A stretch of 64,000 bases of DNA from Mesocentrotus franciscanus (lineage: Eukaryota; Echinodermata; Echinoidea; Camarodonta; Strongylocentrotidae): NCBI GenBank assembly GCA_037976565.1, contig CP137684.1:17728339-17792338 (forward strand), written 5' to 3'. Shown piece after piece: positions 1-12,627 of the stretch (positions are counted from its first letter, which is position 1; each line of letters opens with the position of its first letter). The position numbers and the translations under genes were made by a program. The notes under the pieces were generated by a model that made no database searches, was not told the DNA's origin, and saw nothing but the letters and a program-made list of their open reading frames with translations.

Positions 1-2040
1 GACGCTGGAGTGAAGTCGATGGCCTCAAGAGTGAGCATTTCCTCAAGCGTTAGGATGAGAGAAGCCGAGGTGAAGAGGCAGCTTGGTAGGATAAAAAATA
101 ATACAGCTACAGAAAGAACATAAGCTAAATCAAGAACAGTTTGAATTCAATGAAAAACTTGATAGACTCAAGATTGAGAATGAACTCGAGAACGCCACAG
201 TTGAGGAAAAATTGTGGCGAGAACATATTGAAGCAGAGACTGATGTAGCAAAGCCATAAGAACTGTTACAAATTCCAGAAGGTCAAACTCAGCAAAGAAC
301 TGGGGAATGGTGTACTGGGAATTTCGTAGATATTTGTAACGATACATGTGTAAAAATAAACCAGAATCGGAATGTAAATTCCCAAAGAGTTCAGGGTCAT
401 GGTAGTACAAGACATGTTAGCTACAATGGTGTGTTGGGTGAAACACATGGTAATGTGGAACATACAATGCCACAAAATCCAAATGCATGTACTAAGAATG
501 TAAATTCTTTAGATCATATGTCTGAAATGATGGTTATGGCGATGCACCTACCGAAACAAGACATGACCAGGTTCTCAGGCAATCCAATTGAATATTGGAG
601 TTTTACTAATAGTTTTGAAGTTAATATAGAGCAGAAGGTACATGATGATAGGCTGAGGTTAACATATCTTATGCAATTTTGTACAGGAAAAAGCAAAGGA
701 AGCAATCGAAAATTGCATTTTGCTACATCCAGATCTAGGTTACGCCACACCACGCAGCATTCTTCAAGACTAGTTTGGATGTAACTGCAACGTTGTCAAG
801 GCACATGTAGATATGGTGGTGACCCGAGCCCACCTGTGCGCCAGTGACAGCCAAGCACTATGGGATTTGGCTAGATACATGAGAAGATGCCAGATGTCCA
901 TATCACAGATGAGCTTTTCTGCAGACATGAGCTCCACAGACACACTCCTTAGGATACAGAGTCTTCTGCCTATTCATCTCCAAGCACGGTGGGCATCTAA
1001 GGTCCATGTACTGATGAAGCAGTCAGTGATCCCGAACTTTAGTCATATGGCAGATTTCATTGAACAAGAACCAAAGATAGCCAGCAATGTTTTTGGCAAG
1101 AATGTTGGACAAGCATTCATATCAAGTGCAAGTCTTGTGAAGACTAAGCGACAGAAAGGAAGTCCAGGAAGCAGAGCCTCATCATTTGCCATGGAAGGAA
1201 GAGCTTACAGGCCACCTAGCAGAAAGGAGGCATGTTCATGTTGCGGGAAGGAGCACCTATTGCAGACCTGCTACAAGTTAAAGGACTTACTTCAGAATAA
1301 GAGATTCATCTGCTTGAAGAATAGTGGCATCTGTTTTAATTGCTTCAAAAAGGCACACCTGGCAGGGAACTGTCCCTCTGACTCGACCTGTAAGAAAGAA
1401 GGATGCAGTCTAACATGGAAACACCACACATGGTTGCACAGGATGTGGACTGTTGATATTCTACCCATATCGTCCAGAAGTATACCATGTCAGGAAGATG
1501 TCGATAAGGGCATAGTGACAGCAGGCCAAGCAAAGGTTCAGCTCCTGATAGGAGGCGATACCCCAGAAGCATTCTTGGTTGAGGAAGAAAGGAGGGGTCA
1601 AAGGAAAGATCCCTATGCGATCCCGACCCCGTTTAGATGGACGTTGATTGGACCTGCACCAAGCTCAAGTCACTAAAACTCATACGGAATTCACCACATC
1701 TCAGTCGAGGAGCTTCATGATCAAGTGAAGCGTTAAGGGGAGATTGACTCCGGTCCAATAGATGAAAGGGTTGGTGAATCAGTGGAGGATGTGAAGGCTA
1801 GAACCATCATGGAGAAACCTGCGATATATATGGATGGCCACTTTGAGATCGGCTTGCCATGGCGTCAGTGTCCACCAGTGTTACCCAACAACAGACAGCA
1901 AGCAGGTTCGAGACTGTAGGGCTTGAAGAAGCGGCTACAGAAGAATGGTTCCCTTCAACAGAAGTTTACCGCTAAGACTACGCTACGGCTACGAAGTTGA
2001 TGTTGACGTCATTTGTTATGACACTAGTTCGATTGAACAT
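1..2040 (+). mobile_element. BEL/Pao LTR retrotransposon remnant (gag to start of pol)
   Basis: Decayed gag-pol entering from the left edge. Near 125-245 there is a charged coiled-coil-like stretch typical of the BEL gag N-terminus. A DUF1759-type gag region follows (FSGNPIEYWSF near 572; LLRIQSLLPIHLQARW near 945). Two zinc-knuckle-like Cys clusters lie near 1232-1272 (CSCCGKEH) and 1333-1375 (CFNCFKKAHLAGNC). The A17 peptidase/RT-start signature LPWRQCPPVLPNNR is near 1855 and LKKRLQKNGSLQQKF near 1923. Frames change near 690, a stop interrupts at about 768, and the protease region between 1440 and 1500 is mostly missing. The pol body is absent. The element is dead. Family assignment rests on residue patterns of BEL/Pao proteins. 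Confidence 0.85.
813..1676 (+). pseudogene. BEL/Pao gag C-terminus fused to truncated protease-like tail
   Basis: Longest surviving open frame of the BEL/Pao remnant, 287 codons. It carries the end of the DUF1759-like gag segment, a basic linker, and a Cys/His-rich knuckle region at about residues 140-200. It then jumps to a peptidase-A17-like end (VQLLIGGDTPEAF near 1538; FRWTLIGP near 1630). The sequence between knuckle and tail is much shorter than in intact elements, so an internal deletion is inferred. It is not a host gene: the frame starts inside gag and ends before any RT core. Confidence 0.75.
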
Positions 2041-2094
2041 TGAATAAAGAGCCAAAGAAAGGAAAGTGTGAGTCATCTGTGGTTTGGCGCATTC

Positions 2095-2225
2095 ACAGCA
2101 CGTTATTCCCCTTTTTTCGATATTAAAAACATAGAATCCAAAATCAACTTACATTTGCGTACAGCGCCATCAGCGGTACAAATGTTTTAGAAGCGGACGT
2201 CCAGAATCTTGAGCGCAGTTGCCAT
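2095..2225 (+). repeat. Dispersed repeat shared with duplication copies A and B
   Basis: About 130 bp beginning with a GCACGTTATTCCCC motif, with CATAGAATCCAAAATCAAC further in. It recurs at about 34913-35035 and 50935-51055 with only scattered differences. This third partial copy outside the A/B duplication shows that at least this block is a dispersed element. Confidence 0.75.
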
Positions 2226-3384
2226 TCATTTAAACTATAAAACAAATTGTTTTTTTTTTTGCGTAAGAGGTTAGCGGCCTGAATATCCGGGGTTTTTTAA
2301 GTTGAATTATTGATTTTCCTCATTTTTGTCATAAGGTCAACTTTTCTTCAATTATTATTTCCCGTATTAACTGGGTAAGGTAGCAATTTTTGGTTTGTCT
2401 CTCTCATTCAAAGTAAGAAAAAACAAACAAACAAAAATACCGAGTACAGATTGAATTGTTAGACATTAATCATAAACTGAGAGAAAAAAGGGCGAAAGTT
2501 GCAAACAAAATTGATGGAAATGACGAAAAAAAACCTGAGAATGTAAGCAATAATGGAGAGCAAAACATTGGGGTTTGGGAGCGAAGATTTTAAAATGTGA
2601 TAGCTTGTGTGCATTAAATTTGTATGACTTATTAAAGGAAAATATAGTAAAAGAGAATGGCAATCGAAGTTCACTTAGAAAGTGTACAGTGCATGGTTTC
2701 GATGTAATATACTATCTTTTAATCTTAAGAAAACAAACTACATATAGTTTAGAACCCATAATAAACCAGTACAATTTCATATACCACTGAAAATAGATTT
2801 AAAACAATATTTTTAAAGGATATTTTTGTTTATTATTGTCTCTCAAATCAAATACATATTGTACACATCATTAATAACAAAATTGTACATATTCTTCATA
2901 ACAAAACTGAATGCACTGTACATTAATATTTTGGCTTAAACATAAATTGCAATACTAAAAGGAAAATAAAAGTACATTTTCATAAACTGTTTAGAAAACA
3001 TTTTCATAATTATGATCAAAGAATAGTATACTTAAGATAATTTTTTGTCTATTCTCCCATCTCCCCCCCCCCCGAAAACAAATGAAATCACACAAACACA
3101 TGTTCCCCGTTAAACATACTTCCAAACACTCTCATTCACATACCCAAGCACACGCATACATACACACACAAACAAGCACACGCAGACATACAAACAAAGA
3201 GTCACGTGTACAGAATTCTGTATGCATAGTGTATCGGAGCCGTTCCAGCGGTTTTTTTTTTTTGTTTGTTTGTTCGTTTTTGTTATTTTTTTTCAACCTA
3301 TATAGATGTGTTCGCCTTGTCGTCCTTATGTATGAAAGTATTCCCATTTCCTAAGGTGGTGTATTAATGTACCTAGCTCTTCAG
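2226..3384. other. Gene-free stretch with simple repeats
   Basis: AT-rich sequence with no coding signal. It holds a T run (2252-2262), a C run (3065-3073), a CA-rich tract (about 3125-3185) and another T run (3251-3261). Short open frames here have no recognisable protein features. Confidence 0.6.
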
Positions 3385-3800
3385 CTAATTTTCTTTCCTG
3401 TCGTTCATTTTCCAGCATTCTTTGTTTAATTTCTTTAGGAGTTGGGGGTTTATTTTTAGTTCTTCTATAAACAAAACGTATATATTTGTTAAAAGTATAA
3501 TGTGATTAATTAACTGCTCCTTCCCGACATTTAAACCTCTTATCTCAAAGTAAATTCCCTCCCAGTTTATATTTTTATTATCCAATAAATTGAATAGATC
3601 ACCGCAATCTCTGCAAAGAACTCTTATTTTTTCACAAGTAATCATAAATGCTCATATGTCTCTTCATTTTTATCACAAAAGGAGCATAAATTACTAATTG
3701 AAATTTTAAAATGGATACAAATGTTTCCTCTTATATATAAGTTCATATAACATTTTAAATTGAAATTTCCTTAAAGGTAATGCAAAGTTTTGTGGAATTT
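3385..3800 (-). mobile_element. L1-Tx1-like LINE fragment, C-terminal RT/zinc-finger region
   Basis: Minus-strand translation shows LPLRKFQFKMLYELIYKR (near 3765), then NLCSFCDKNEETYEHL (near 3680). After that come ITCEKIRVLC and LNVGKEQLINHIILLTNIY (3645-3385 frame). This order (FQ-x-K-L…, CxFC…E…H…C, NHIILL) is the C-terminal domain of Tx1/L1-group LINEs. The frame breaks near 3700 and stops interrupt the finger. Related fragments occur at 38.5/48.5 kb and 60.4 kb. Confidence 0.7.
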
Positions 3801-4439
3801 TGAAATTGGATGGATAGTAATTCTTTAAATTTTTGATTTATTTGGATGCCCCTGTGGATGTATTATAAGCACTAAAAAAATTAGCCCCTAAAACACTTCT
3901 GCTTTCGAGAAAATTGAATAATCAAAATTTACCGGTGCTCTTGGTAAATTTCAAATATTTTAAATAGCGCCTAAGGCCATTCCATGGTAGCTGCGACCAT
4001 GAAAATCTCAGAATATGCAGTTCTGATATATAATTTCCAAACGGGAATAGCAAATTGGTCGATTGTAGTCAAGAAACATTGTTTAAAAACTAAAGTAATA
4101 TCAGTCTTGAGAGGGCGCTATACAAAATAAAAAGTTTATTATTTACAATTTCATCACTTTAGACTCGATTTCAACCGCGTCAACGATCATTGAATATTGT
4201 AAAATCGCATATGCTTCCAATATGTTAATTTGAACCAAATTCATGACCCCATACCAAAACTTTGTAATACCTTTAACCTACTATTTAAAGTAAATTTCCT
4301 AGGTCTTAAACATATTGTATGAAAGTCCTATTCAGATTAATTATAGATCTTCTCTAAATGTTTAACTGCATAAGACTTTTCTATTTTCATATTAAATTTT
4401 CATTTTCATATTCATATACATTTCATAGATGATACCGTG
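3801..4439. other. Gene-free stretch
   Basis: AT-rich DNA without a coding signal. A GGGCGCTATACAAAATAAAAAG string near 4110, split here from a longer AT-rich context, resembles the 3' tail of an old SINE or LINE. Nothing else can be assigned. Confidence 0.45.
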
Positions 4440-5480
4440 ATCGAACAAAAAAACTAAATAATAAATTTCTTGGAGTTTGTATTAACGAACTTGTAAATTA
4501 GACTGACCGTGTCAAATATATATCTAAAACCATTTCACGCAATGTTGGTGTTGTGTCTAAATTGAAGTATAACCTACCTTTAAAATTTGTATTCTTACAG
4601 TAAAATAGTATGTTACTGCCGTATATAACATACTGTAATTTCGAATGGGCGAAATCCAAATGTCTGAACGACTCAATTTTAAGATATAAAAAAGGCGATA
4701 CATATTTGTACACGTTTTCGCTACAGAGATCACAGCACCCCCCTTTTTTTAATTGAATACCCTCAAAATGTCGGACATTCACTTTTTACAGGCTTCACTG
4801 TTTATGTTTCGTCTTTACCAAGGCCAATAGCCTCCTGCTCTAACCACCATTTTATATAAAAACAAAGACGTACATTCATATCAAACAAGACCGTCAAATT
4901 AATTTCACCTATCCCATCCCAAAACCGCTACGGCACAAAAATTAAGTATACATAGTGCCCGGATATATTTAATTCCCTGCCTTTGGATCGAATGAATATT
5001 CACTCAGAGTTTACATTCAATGCAGCAGTGAAAATAATGCTGCTCCCCAACATTTTGTTAAATGGTGAATGATGATGTCTTCTTTGTTAGGAACGATATG
5101 TGCTATCATCTGTAACTCACTACAACCACCCTCTCTCTTTCTATCACTCTCTCTATATATCTCTTTTTCTCTCTCTCCCAATCACTCTTCAGTCTCTATC
5201 AATCATTCTTCTCTTCTCTTTTTTGTACTTTTGCAACAACAGGAACCCTTAATTATTTATCTTGTTTGTAATTGGCCTACCCTGACCGGTTCTGTTTAAA
5301 CTAAGTTTATAAGTTTATATTTCTCCATGTATTGTTTTAATGTATCCTGACTTTGTTACGTATTCAGAACTGAACCAGTTCTGTTTAAACTAAGTTTATA
5401 TTTCTCCATGTATGTTTTAATGTTTATTGATTTTATTATGTATTCAGAACTGAAAAATAAAAATGAAATGCAATGAAATG
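4440..5480 (+). mobile_element. CR1/L2-like LINE 3' fragment with tail
   Basis: Translation from about 4452 gives NKFLGVCINE, VKYISKTISRNVGVVSKLKY and SMLLPYITYCNFEWA. This is the conserved end of the CR1/L2-type reverse transcriptase region. Two in-frame stops (near 4498 and 4602) and later decay show it is dead. A weak C-terminal match continues to about 5000. A CT-rich tract (5132-5225) and a duplicated block of about 85 bp (near 5285-5370 and 5371-5455) precede an AATG/AAATG-rich tail typical of LINE 3' ends. Confidence 0.75.
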
Positions 5481-8400
5481 ATGATTACTTCAATGAAAAC
5501 GAAGAATATTACATAAATGTCAACCTAATGCAGCAAATTTCTTTTAACCCTTATTATTTCAAACTGGACAGCAGAAATCCAGATTTAAACCAAATCTTCA
5601 GGTTCTGGGTTTTTTAAAAGTTTTTGTCAAGGCTTATGTAAAAGATACCAGAAGCCAGCATTAATTACACATTTATCGTTACCCTTTTAGTGTCGGTTCT
5701 GCCTAATCTTAAAATAGTTCATAAATTACAAAATCAGTTTTTTATATATTACACTTGAATTGTTAAACGCATCACAAAAGCCACACATAATAAAACAGGT
5801 CTCCAACCATTGTGCACTGAGTGCTTATTGAGGAGGGTGTCCCTTCTGTAGAAGTAGATGGTAAGTTTTACAGAAAATATAATTTTTTTGTGACTTATTA
5901 CAAATATATTCACAATTGACATGGCAAAGTCAAATCATATTTGGCGATCCGCCTAAAATTCTATTCGAAACTTAATGAATAATCAGAGCATCCAAATACA
6001 GTTGCTATTTTCAGTATTTTCTTCAAAGGGTATTTTCTTCTCTCTTCCACTGTATTTAAAATTCCTCGTACTGCATAGGGGATACGGAATCTCACGTATC
6101 ATTCACTCATTCACTCATTTTCCCACTAGCTCTCTCTATCATTCTGTACGTTCTATTTTCAGCGTATAGCATTGTCCCACTTGGTCATAAAATCACAGCA
6201 TACTCACAAAGATACTATTTTCACAGAGAAAACATGGATATTTCCTCCTCAATTTCAACCTTAACATATTTCCACTTTATTGTTCACGGGTTCTTTTATC
6301 TCGGTCTTCTTCTTTAATTTTGCCTATAGTAAATAAATATTGATTAAGAAATTCACCAAACTTACTACTTACTGTAGTTTGAAGTTTGAAGTTTGAAGTT
6401 AATTTGTTCCACATTTACATCAAAAAAACAATTTATTTATTTTTTTAATTTTATACAAGCGTATAAGCGTAGATTACACCCACAAACAAAAATTTAAGAT
6501 TTCAAATCAAGTATAATGTACGGAAAATAGGTACGAAGTTTCGCAATGTATAGATATGACAGGTAAGGTAAAAACAATGTAAAATGTGGGGAGCCTAAAT
6601 AAAAAGCATAGCTTGTATGTGAATAGGCTCCCGTACTGAGTAACACAATAGGTCTGAATTTAAAAAGTATTATAGGAGGCGAAAACGGAGTAGTATAGTA
6701 TGAGATTCTAGAGACGTACAAGGAGAGTGAATTTGAGAGGAAAAGAAAAATAGAATAAAGAGTAGAGAAAATAATATAATAATGATAAGTACGGAAGGGA
6801 AGGGGAGGAAGAAGAAGAAGAGGAAGACGACGTAGTGTTATGCTTTAGAACCCACTATTAACATGAAGGCAATACAGCACTTCAAATCAAGGGTATATGA
6901 TCCAAATCATGAACATTTAATTCCTTCACCCATGCAAACAAGTAATACAAAAGTAATAACAAATTCCATTAAAAAAATCATCTTAATTCTTAAAGTTATA
7001 TTGCACTCAACCGCTACCTTCTCCTCTCCGTGTTTTGAAAAACACGAGTAATGACTGTAGATGACATCTAAAATTATGCTCTAAATTCAGATTTAAGAAG
7101 GGTAAAAATACCCGAAAGCTTCAAGATCTTGAGATTAAGATTTACATCTACACAACTCGAAATATAACAATCTTGGGTTATTTCTAAACTTAAATTATAC
7201 CAGTACATTACCATTACACTACCCAAAAAGATACGATAATTCGGTTATCTTGAAATTGAAATTTACCAGTACACTACCCGAAAGAGACGAGAATTTGGTT
7301 ATTTTGACATTTAAATTCACTAATACAAATTCTTAAATAACCAATAAGGGACTGACTGAGATATTTCCACAAAGAATAATTAAATATTGTATACTGTAAG
7401 TAAGAACATTGGAATAATATATCACACTCTACTTATAATATCAAAGATTAACAACACCCATGTGTTTTTTAACGTCATAATATATAAAGAGTTTGATAAT
7501 GTAGATTGAAGAATATTAACGTTGATAACAGAGACATATAGGTAATAGGATAAATTTACTTAATAAGAAACAGCAAAATATCCAATATATTTTATACCAA
7601 TTGAAAAGAGGAATATTTTTTGTGGTTGATATTTTACCCACACTCGAGAGAAAAGCATTCTTTAATGTAAAATGTTTATGCAATATTTCAAATAAAAGGG
7701 TAAGGACCTAGTCGAACACATGGTCGCATGTGGTTGGGCCCCATTTCGTATATTCGCTAACGGCATCTAGAAGAAAAAAAATATCACTTGATATCAACCA
7801 CGAAAGGGCAATCCAACACTTCAAATTCATTTGAATGAAAACGTAAAATCAGAGAAACAGAATAGCGAAAGTTTGAAGTAAATCGGACCAATAACAAGAA
7901 AGTTATGATTGTTTGCAATATGAGATCACTACAGCTTTGCACATCTCAAATTGGCAATTTTGTAAGTGGATTGTGACGTAGTGTTGGATAACTCTCCAAT
8001 TTGTCGTGTACACAATTATCATTTTTTTCTTTCTCCCAGGTGCCTTCACCCTTAGGCCGATACCGCAAATATATTATGGAGTGTATATTATTACAGGTTC
8101 TATAAAAAGAAAAGACAATCCTGAGTCATACATTTTTGAAGAATTGAAATATTAGTTCTTTTGTGTGTTGGAACAAATGGGAAAGTTGTCTGCCACTATA
8201 TTACCGAAACGATACCGATTTAGTCACTTTGAAGAGCCCATACCTGTAGTGATAGCAACTACAAAAATATCAGAACTTTCTATTTTTTGTCCGATTTCAT
8301 TCAAACTTTCACCAGTATGCTTCTCTGATTCTTCTGCCTTCTTCTTGAGTAGTTTGCTATGAAGGTAGGATTTCCCTTTAAGAGATATGTCTAATCGGTT

Positions 8401-9268
8401 TCGATCTAAATGACATCGCACATTTCCTACTCGCCAACTAAAAATGTTTAAAGTTTACATGAAAATTCATCCCTCACCGCACATGAGAATTTATCCCCAC
8501 CGCACATAATTCAAAACCATTAAACCCGAAATGACTTGTTTTCCAATGAAGTAAAATCCCATAACATACCGAAGTACGAATAAAACTATTAGTATGAAAC
8601 ATTTGCTACTTGAAAATAAAGAAGAACCATGGGTATATTTATGTTATCAATAATGTATCTTAATTTTAGTAATTGTTCTGTCTTAATCAATCTCGTCAAA
8701 GGGGACTTGAAATTGTTACTTTTGGGTAAGGATGGGACGGTAAATGGAGGCCCCGTTTAGAGGAGAGTCACCACTATTGCATGTTAAGACTCCACTGTAC
8801 TATTCTTATATAAAGAGGAGAAGGAAAACCCGGTGCAGTGGTCCGCCTGCACACCCCCTTTCAGTTATAACGGAAGGAGAAACCCGAGTGTTATAGTGAT
8901 TGAGTTTATCATTCGCCTCTAAGGAACAGGTGGCGCCAGAAACTTAATATTAACAATATTAATAATTACTCAGTGCACTTTTTTCTTTACTACATTTTCT
9001 TCTGCGACAATTGTTCCGGGCTTTATTTCTTCAAAGGCATAGGTTTAGGATTAGCGTTGCAATTGCATTTTAGTTAGAGTAAGGGTTGGGGTAACGGTAA
9101 TTTAGCGTTGGGTAAGGGGCTGAAATATGCTACAATTTGGTAAGTGTAGGGAATTGATGCTAAGTAAAGGTCTCGTACAAGCGGAACAGAGGGGTTTGTT
9201 GTGGTAATGCCAGAGTAACATACTGGACACAATAGAAATAATTAATCTTCTTTGCAAATGACGTAGGA
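5481..9268. other. Gene-free stretch with polypurine tract and diverged tandem repeat
   Basis: No coding or RNA gene recognised. A purine-rich tract ending in GGAAGAAGAAGAAGAGG covers about 6700-6835. A diverged repeat of roughly 85 bp occurs three times at 7100-7325, each copy with a TACCCGAAAG/TACCCAAAAAG-like start and an ATTTAC ending. The rest is AT-rich and unassigned. Confidence 0.55.
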
Positions 9269-9369
9269 ATGCTATACACCTCCTCATATAATATTTTTTT
9301 GTTTATAAAAAAAAATTATCTTAAAAAAAAATATAATGCATCTTATCTATTAGAAAATCAATTTCAGGA

Positions 9370-9845
9370 ATACATGAGTAATGTTGACAGCATGTCGACT
9401 TTATCCAGCATTCATTTTAATTGTCGAAGCCTTAGGAAAAATTACGGTGGAATATTTAATTACATTGACACACTTTCACACAATTTTGATGTTGTTGGTT
9501 TAACTGAAACCTGGATAAATGAAAAAGAAGATATTTCTATATTCATAACAAAAACAGTATTCGTTTGTACATTACGGAAGGTCAGTGCGTCGAGGAGGTG
9601 GTGTTGGAGTTTTAGTGAATGAAAATATTAAGTTCTTTCAAAGGTCAGATTTGTCACTTACTTGTGAGAGTCTCGAACTGGTGTTCATTGAAATTCCAAA
9701 AAAGCGTGACAGAAATGTGCTAATTGGAGTTCTCTACAGACCACCTAATCAATCTATTATATCTTTTCTGGCAGTAATAAGTCCTATTTTGTCTAAAATT
9801 CTTAGAGAAAAAAAAGAATGTTATATCTTGGGTGATTATAATTGA
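9370..9845 (+). mobile_element. CR1-like LINE endonuclease (APE) fragment
   Basis: Two frames together show an APE endonuclease domain of a non-LTR retrotransposon: IHFNCRSLRKN (near 9410), VVGLTETWIN (near 9494), then after a frameshift near 9580 RRGGGVGVLVNENI, LELVFIEIPKK, LIGVLYRPPNQS and LGDYN (to 9843). The typical order of N-E-W and G-D-x-N motifs is visible. The element is cut right after LGDYN and joins the satellite at about 9850. Confidence 0.8.
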
Positions 9846-9869
9846 TTTTAACCAGCGCAGAGGAGTTAA

Positions 9870-11128
9870 AATAGTTTATCATTACAACATTTCATTAACA
9901 TTTCTAAAATAACATATTAAAAAACATTTGAGAATAACAATAATGTAATGTTTCTATGAAATGTTAAAATGATATCAAAATGTATGGTCTTAGAAATAGA
10001 TGGCTGACATTTTTATAACATTCACTTCAAACATTAATAAGATATCATTACAAAATTTTATTAACATTTCTAAAATAACATATTAAAAACATTTGAGAAT
10101 AACAATATTGTAATGTTTCTATGAAATGTTAAAATGATATCAAAATGTATGGTCTTAGAAATAGATGGCTGACATTTGTATAACATTTACTTCAAACATT
10201 AATAAGATATCATTACAACATTTCATTAACAATTCTAAAATTACATATTAAAAACATTTGAGAATAACAATATTGAAATGTTTCTATAAAATGTTAAAAT
10301 GATATTAAAATGTATGGTCTTAGAAATAGATGGCTGACATGTTTATAACATTTAGTTCAAACATTAATAAGATATCATTACAACATTTCATTAACAATTC
10401 TAAAATTACATATTAAAAACATTTGAGAATAACAATATTGAAATGTTTCTATAAAATGTTAAAATGATATTAAAATGTATGGTCTTAGAAATAGATGGCT
10501 GACATTTTTATAACATTTACTTCAAACATTAATAAGATATCATTACAACATTTCATTAACAATTCTAAAATTACATATTAAAAACATTTGAGAATAACTA
10601 TATTGTAATGTTTCTATGAAACGTTAAAATGATATCAAAATGTATGGTCTTAGAAATAGATGGCTGACATTTTTATAACATTTCCTTCTAATATTTGAAA
10701 GATATCATTAATATGTTTTATCAACATTTTTGATAATATCAAATTGATAGTGTTATAATGTCTAAGCTTAATATTAAAAACATTTGAGAATAACAATATT
10801 GAAATGTTTCTAGGAAATGTTAAAATCATATCAAAATGTATGGTCTTAGAAATAGATGGCTGACATTTTTATAACATTTCCTTCTAATATTTGAAAGATA
10901 TCATTAATATGTTTTATCAACATTTTTGATAATATCAAATTGATAGTGTTATAATGTCTAAGCTTAATGTTAAAAAACATTTTTATTATGTTTTATTGAT
11001 GTTGGTGTCTTACGTTATAAAAATGTTTTCTTGATAATCACCAGACCATACATTTTCATATGATTTAACATTTGAACAAAACATTACCCAAATGTTAAGC
11101 CAAACATTATCATGATGTTCTAATAATG
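9870..11128 (+). repeat. 165-bp satellite, about seven copies
   Basis: A GATATCATTA anchor recurs at 10041, 10206, 10371, 10536 and 10701 (exactly 165 bp apart), with a diverged first unit near 9875 and a longer last unit (anchor at 10897, 196 bp on). Each unit contains TATGGTCTTAGAAATAGATG and several AACATTT/AAATGTT pairs, so it can fold on itself. The array ends next to the last SRCR exon. Two AATAAA signals on the minus strand (10982-10987, 10992-10997) lie about 125 bp after that exon's stop. Confidence 0.93.
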
Positions 11129-11463
11129 TTTTTGTGCTAGCTGGATATCTCCTGAAGCAATGCAAACTACTCCGGCATCTTCATAATGATCACAATCGTG
11201 TGCAACGAAAGCAGCGTGTTCACAGTCAAAGATAGTCTGCTCATCTCCTGAACAACCAACATCATCTAGTTGAATGGGACCAGTGCCTTGTCCGAATTGA
11301 GCTGAACCTGGAGCCCCAGAAGCCCCTTGATAACCTAGCATGCGGCAGACAACATTGGCATCGTTGCTACCCCAATAGTCATCACAAATAGTTCCCCAGA
11401 CTCCGTTATACTGGATTTCAACCCGTCCCTCTGTTTCGCTGCTTCCACCAACCAGACGTACAG
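11120..11463 (-). CDS. SRCR gene exon 9 (terminal): seventh SRCR domain and stop
   Basis: The acceptor TTTATCTTTTAG precedes the exon at 11463. The SRCR domain runs from [20 protein letters not shown] through [31 protein letters not shown] and [13 protein letters not shown]. Where the close relative at 18.5 kb has a GT donor (ACAG then GTACATG), this copy has TCAGGAGATATCC with no GT. The frame instead reads on for about ten residues ([10 protein letters not shown]) to a TAG at 11120, and the last few codons touch satellite-like DNA. It is therefore called terminal. AATAAA signals on the minus strand lie near 10992 and 10982. A missing or mutated donor is an alternative view. Confidence 0.85.
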
Positions 11464-12627
11464 CTAAAAGATAAATCAAATGCTGATACTTATGACTATT
11501 CTGTATTTTAAAAAATGAAATGTAAACATTAAGAGCACCACCTCCAAGCAATATCTACGACAATTCTGCGTCTATCGCAACCTGCGGAATAATTTGCTCA
11601 GTTGTTTTTTAGCATAATGCTTATTACCATTCTGTTCTTTGAAAATTGCAATGAAACAATGAAGAGTATAGAAATACAATTGCCCTCCTAAAATATTATT
11701 TTTATGTTTATGAAATAGAGATATTTAAAAAAAAATGAAATTAAATATGCAATTGTGTCATGTAATCATGAATAATCGGTCTGCTTTTCATGAAAAATGA
11801 TAGTTCTATGTACAAAATATGTTATTGATTGGATTGATAAACCATTTTTGAAATCTCAAGTGATTTGAAGTATGAGTACAATTGGATCCTGATTTGGAAA
11901 CAAGAGAGTACGTGTTATTCGTGTTGATACTCAAAGAGCTTGGTTCCAAAAGGTACTACATCTATAAATCCAAGTTCTGAGAAAAACACGATTTTTAAAT
12001 TATCATAGTTAGCAATGTCAGTTTGGTATGATACTTTGGCTGATTATACTCTTTAAAAAAATCTAAGACTCCACAAATATTTTTCATGAATTTATGTTTT
12101 TTTTTCATTTTTGTGGTTGTAGTACCTTTTGGAACCCAAATTGGATGTAGTACCTTTTGGATCCGAACTGATTTTTAAACGCCATTTTCTTTACTTTCCA
12201 ATTGGAAATTCAGCTTTTTTTGAAGTGTCAGTGTATGAGGCTACTGGAAATGTGTACATTAATCCCCCTTCCCCCAAAAATCAATTTTAATATTAAAAAA
12301 TGGATGTACTACCTTTTCGGAACCGAGCTCTTCATATGTAAATAACGTTTTGGCTGTCAAATGGCAAAACACACCAGATTGTGTGCTGCCGCTACCAAAT
12401 TCATTCTCTTTGATGTTGATCGCAATCGATTTTTATTAATTATGTTAGCTAGTGTATCACAAAAAAAAGAAGCAACTGTTTACGATTTAAGCCTTAGCAT
12501 TGACCTTTTGCAATCAGTAATGTCTTCAGTTTTTCTGTCAAAGGTAATGAAATATATAAATTACCTAATATTGTTAAGCTTTTAAACAAAAAGATATCGT
12601 TTACGCTTTCTAAATGACAACACTCAC
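11464..12627 (-). other. SRCR gene intron 8
   Basis: Carries the MITE at 11933-12332. Its part at 12350-12600 resembles the 13.18-13.44 kb intron, being one half of the 823-bp tandem duplication. No other exon seen. Confidence 0.7.
11933..12332. mobile_element. MITE, 400 bp, with GGTTCC-AAAAGGTA terminal inverted repeats
   Basis: Left end AAGAGCTTGGTTCCAAAAGG and right end CCTTTTCGGAACCGAGCTCTT (given as its two halves CCTTTTCGGAACC and GAGCTCTT) are inverted copies, about 29 bp long with one extra base. The same TACCTTTTGGAACC/TACCTTTTGGATCC motif occurs twice internally near 12120-12170. No coding capacity. Target duplication is unclear. Confidence 0.8.

Noticed and set aside
3082..3354. 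His/Thr-rich ORF at 3082-3354
   Set aside because: Translation of a CA-rich simple repeat.
9870..11128. CRISPR-like array
   Set aside because: Repeats are contiguous 165-bp satellite units without unique spacers, in a eukaryotic genome.
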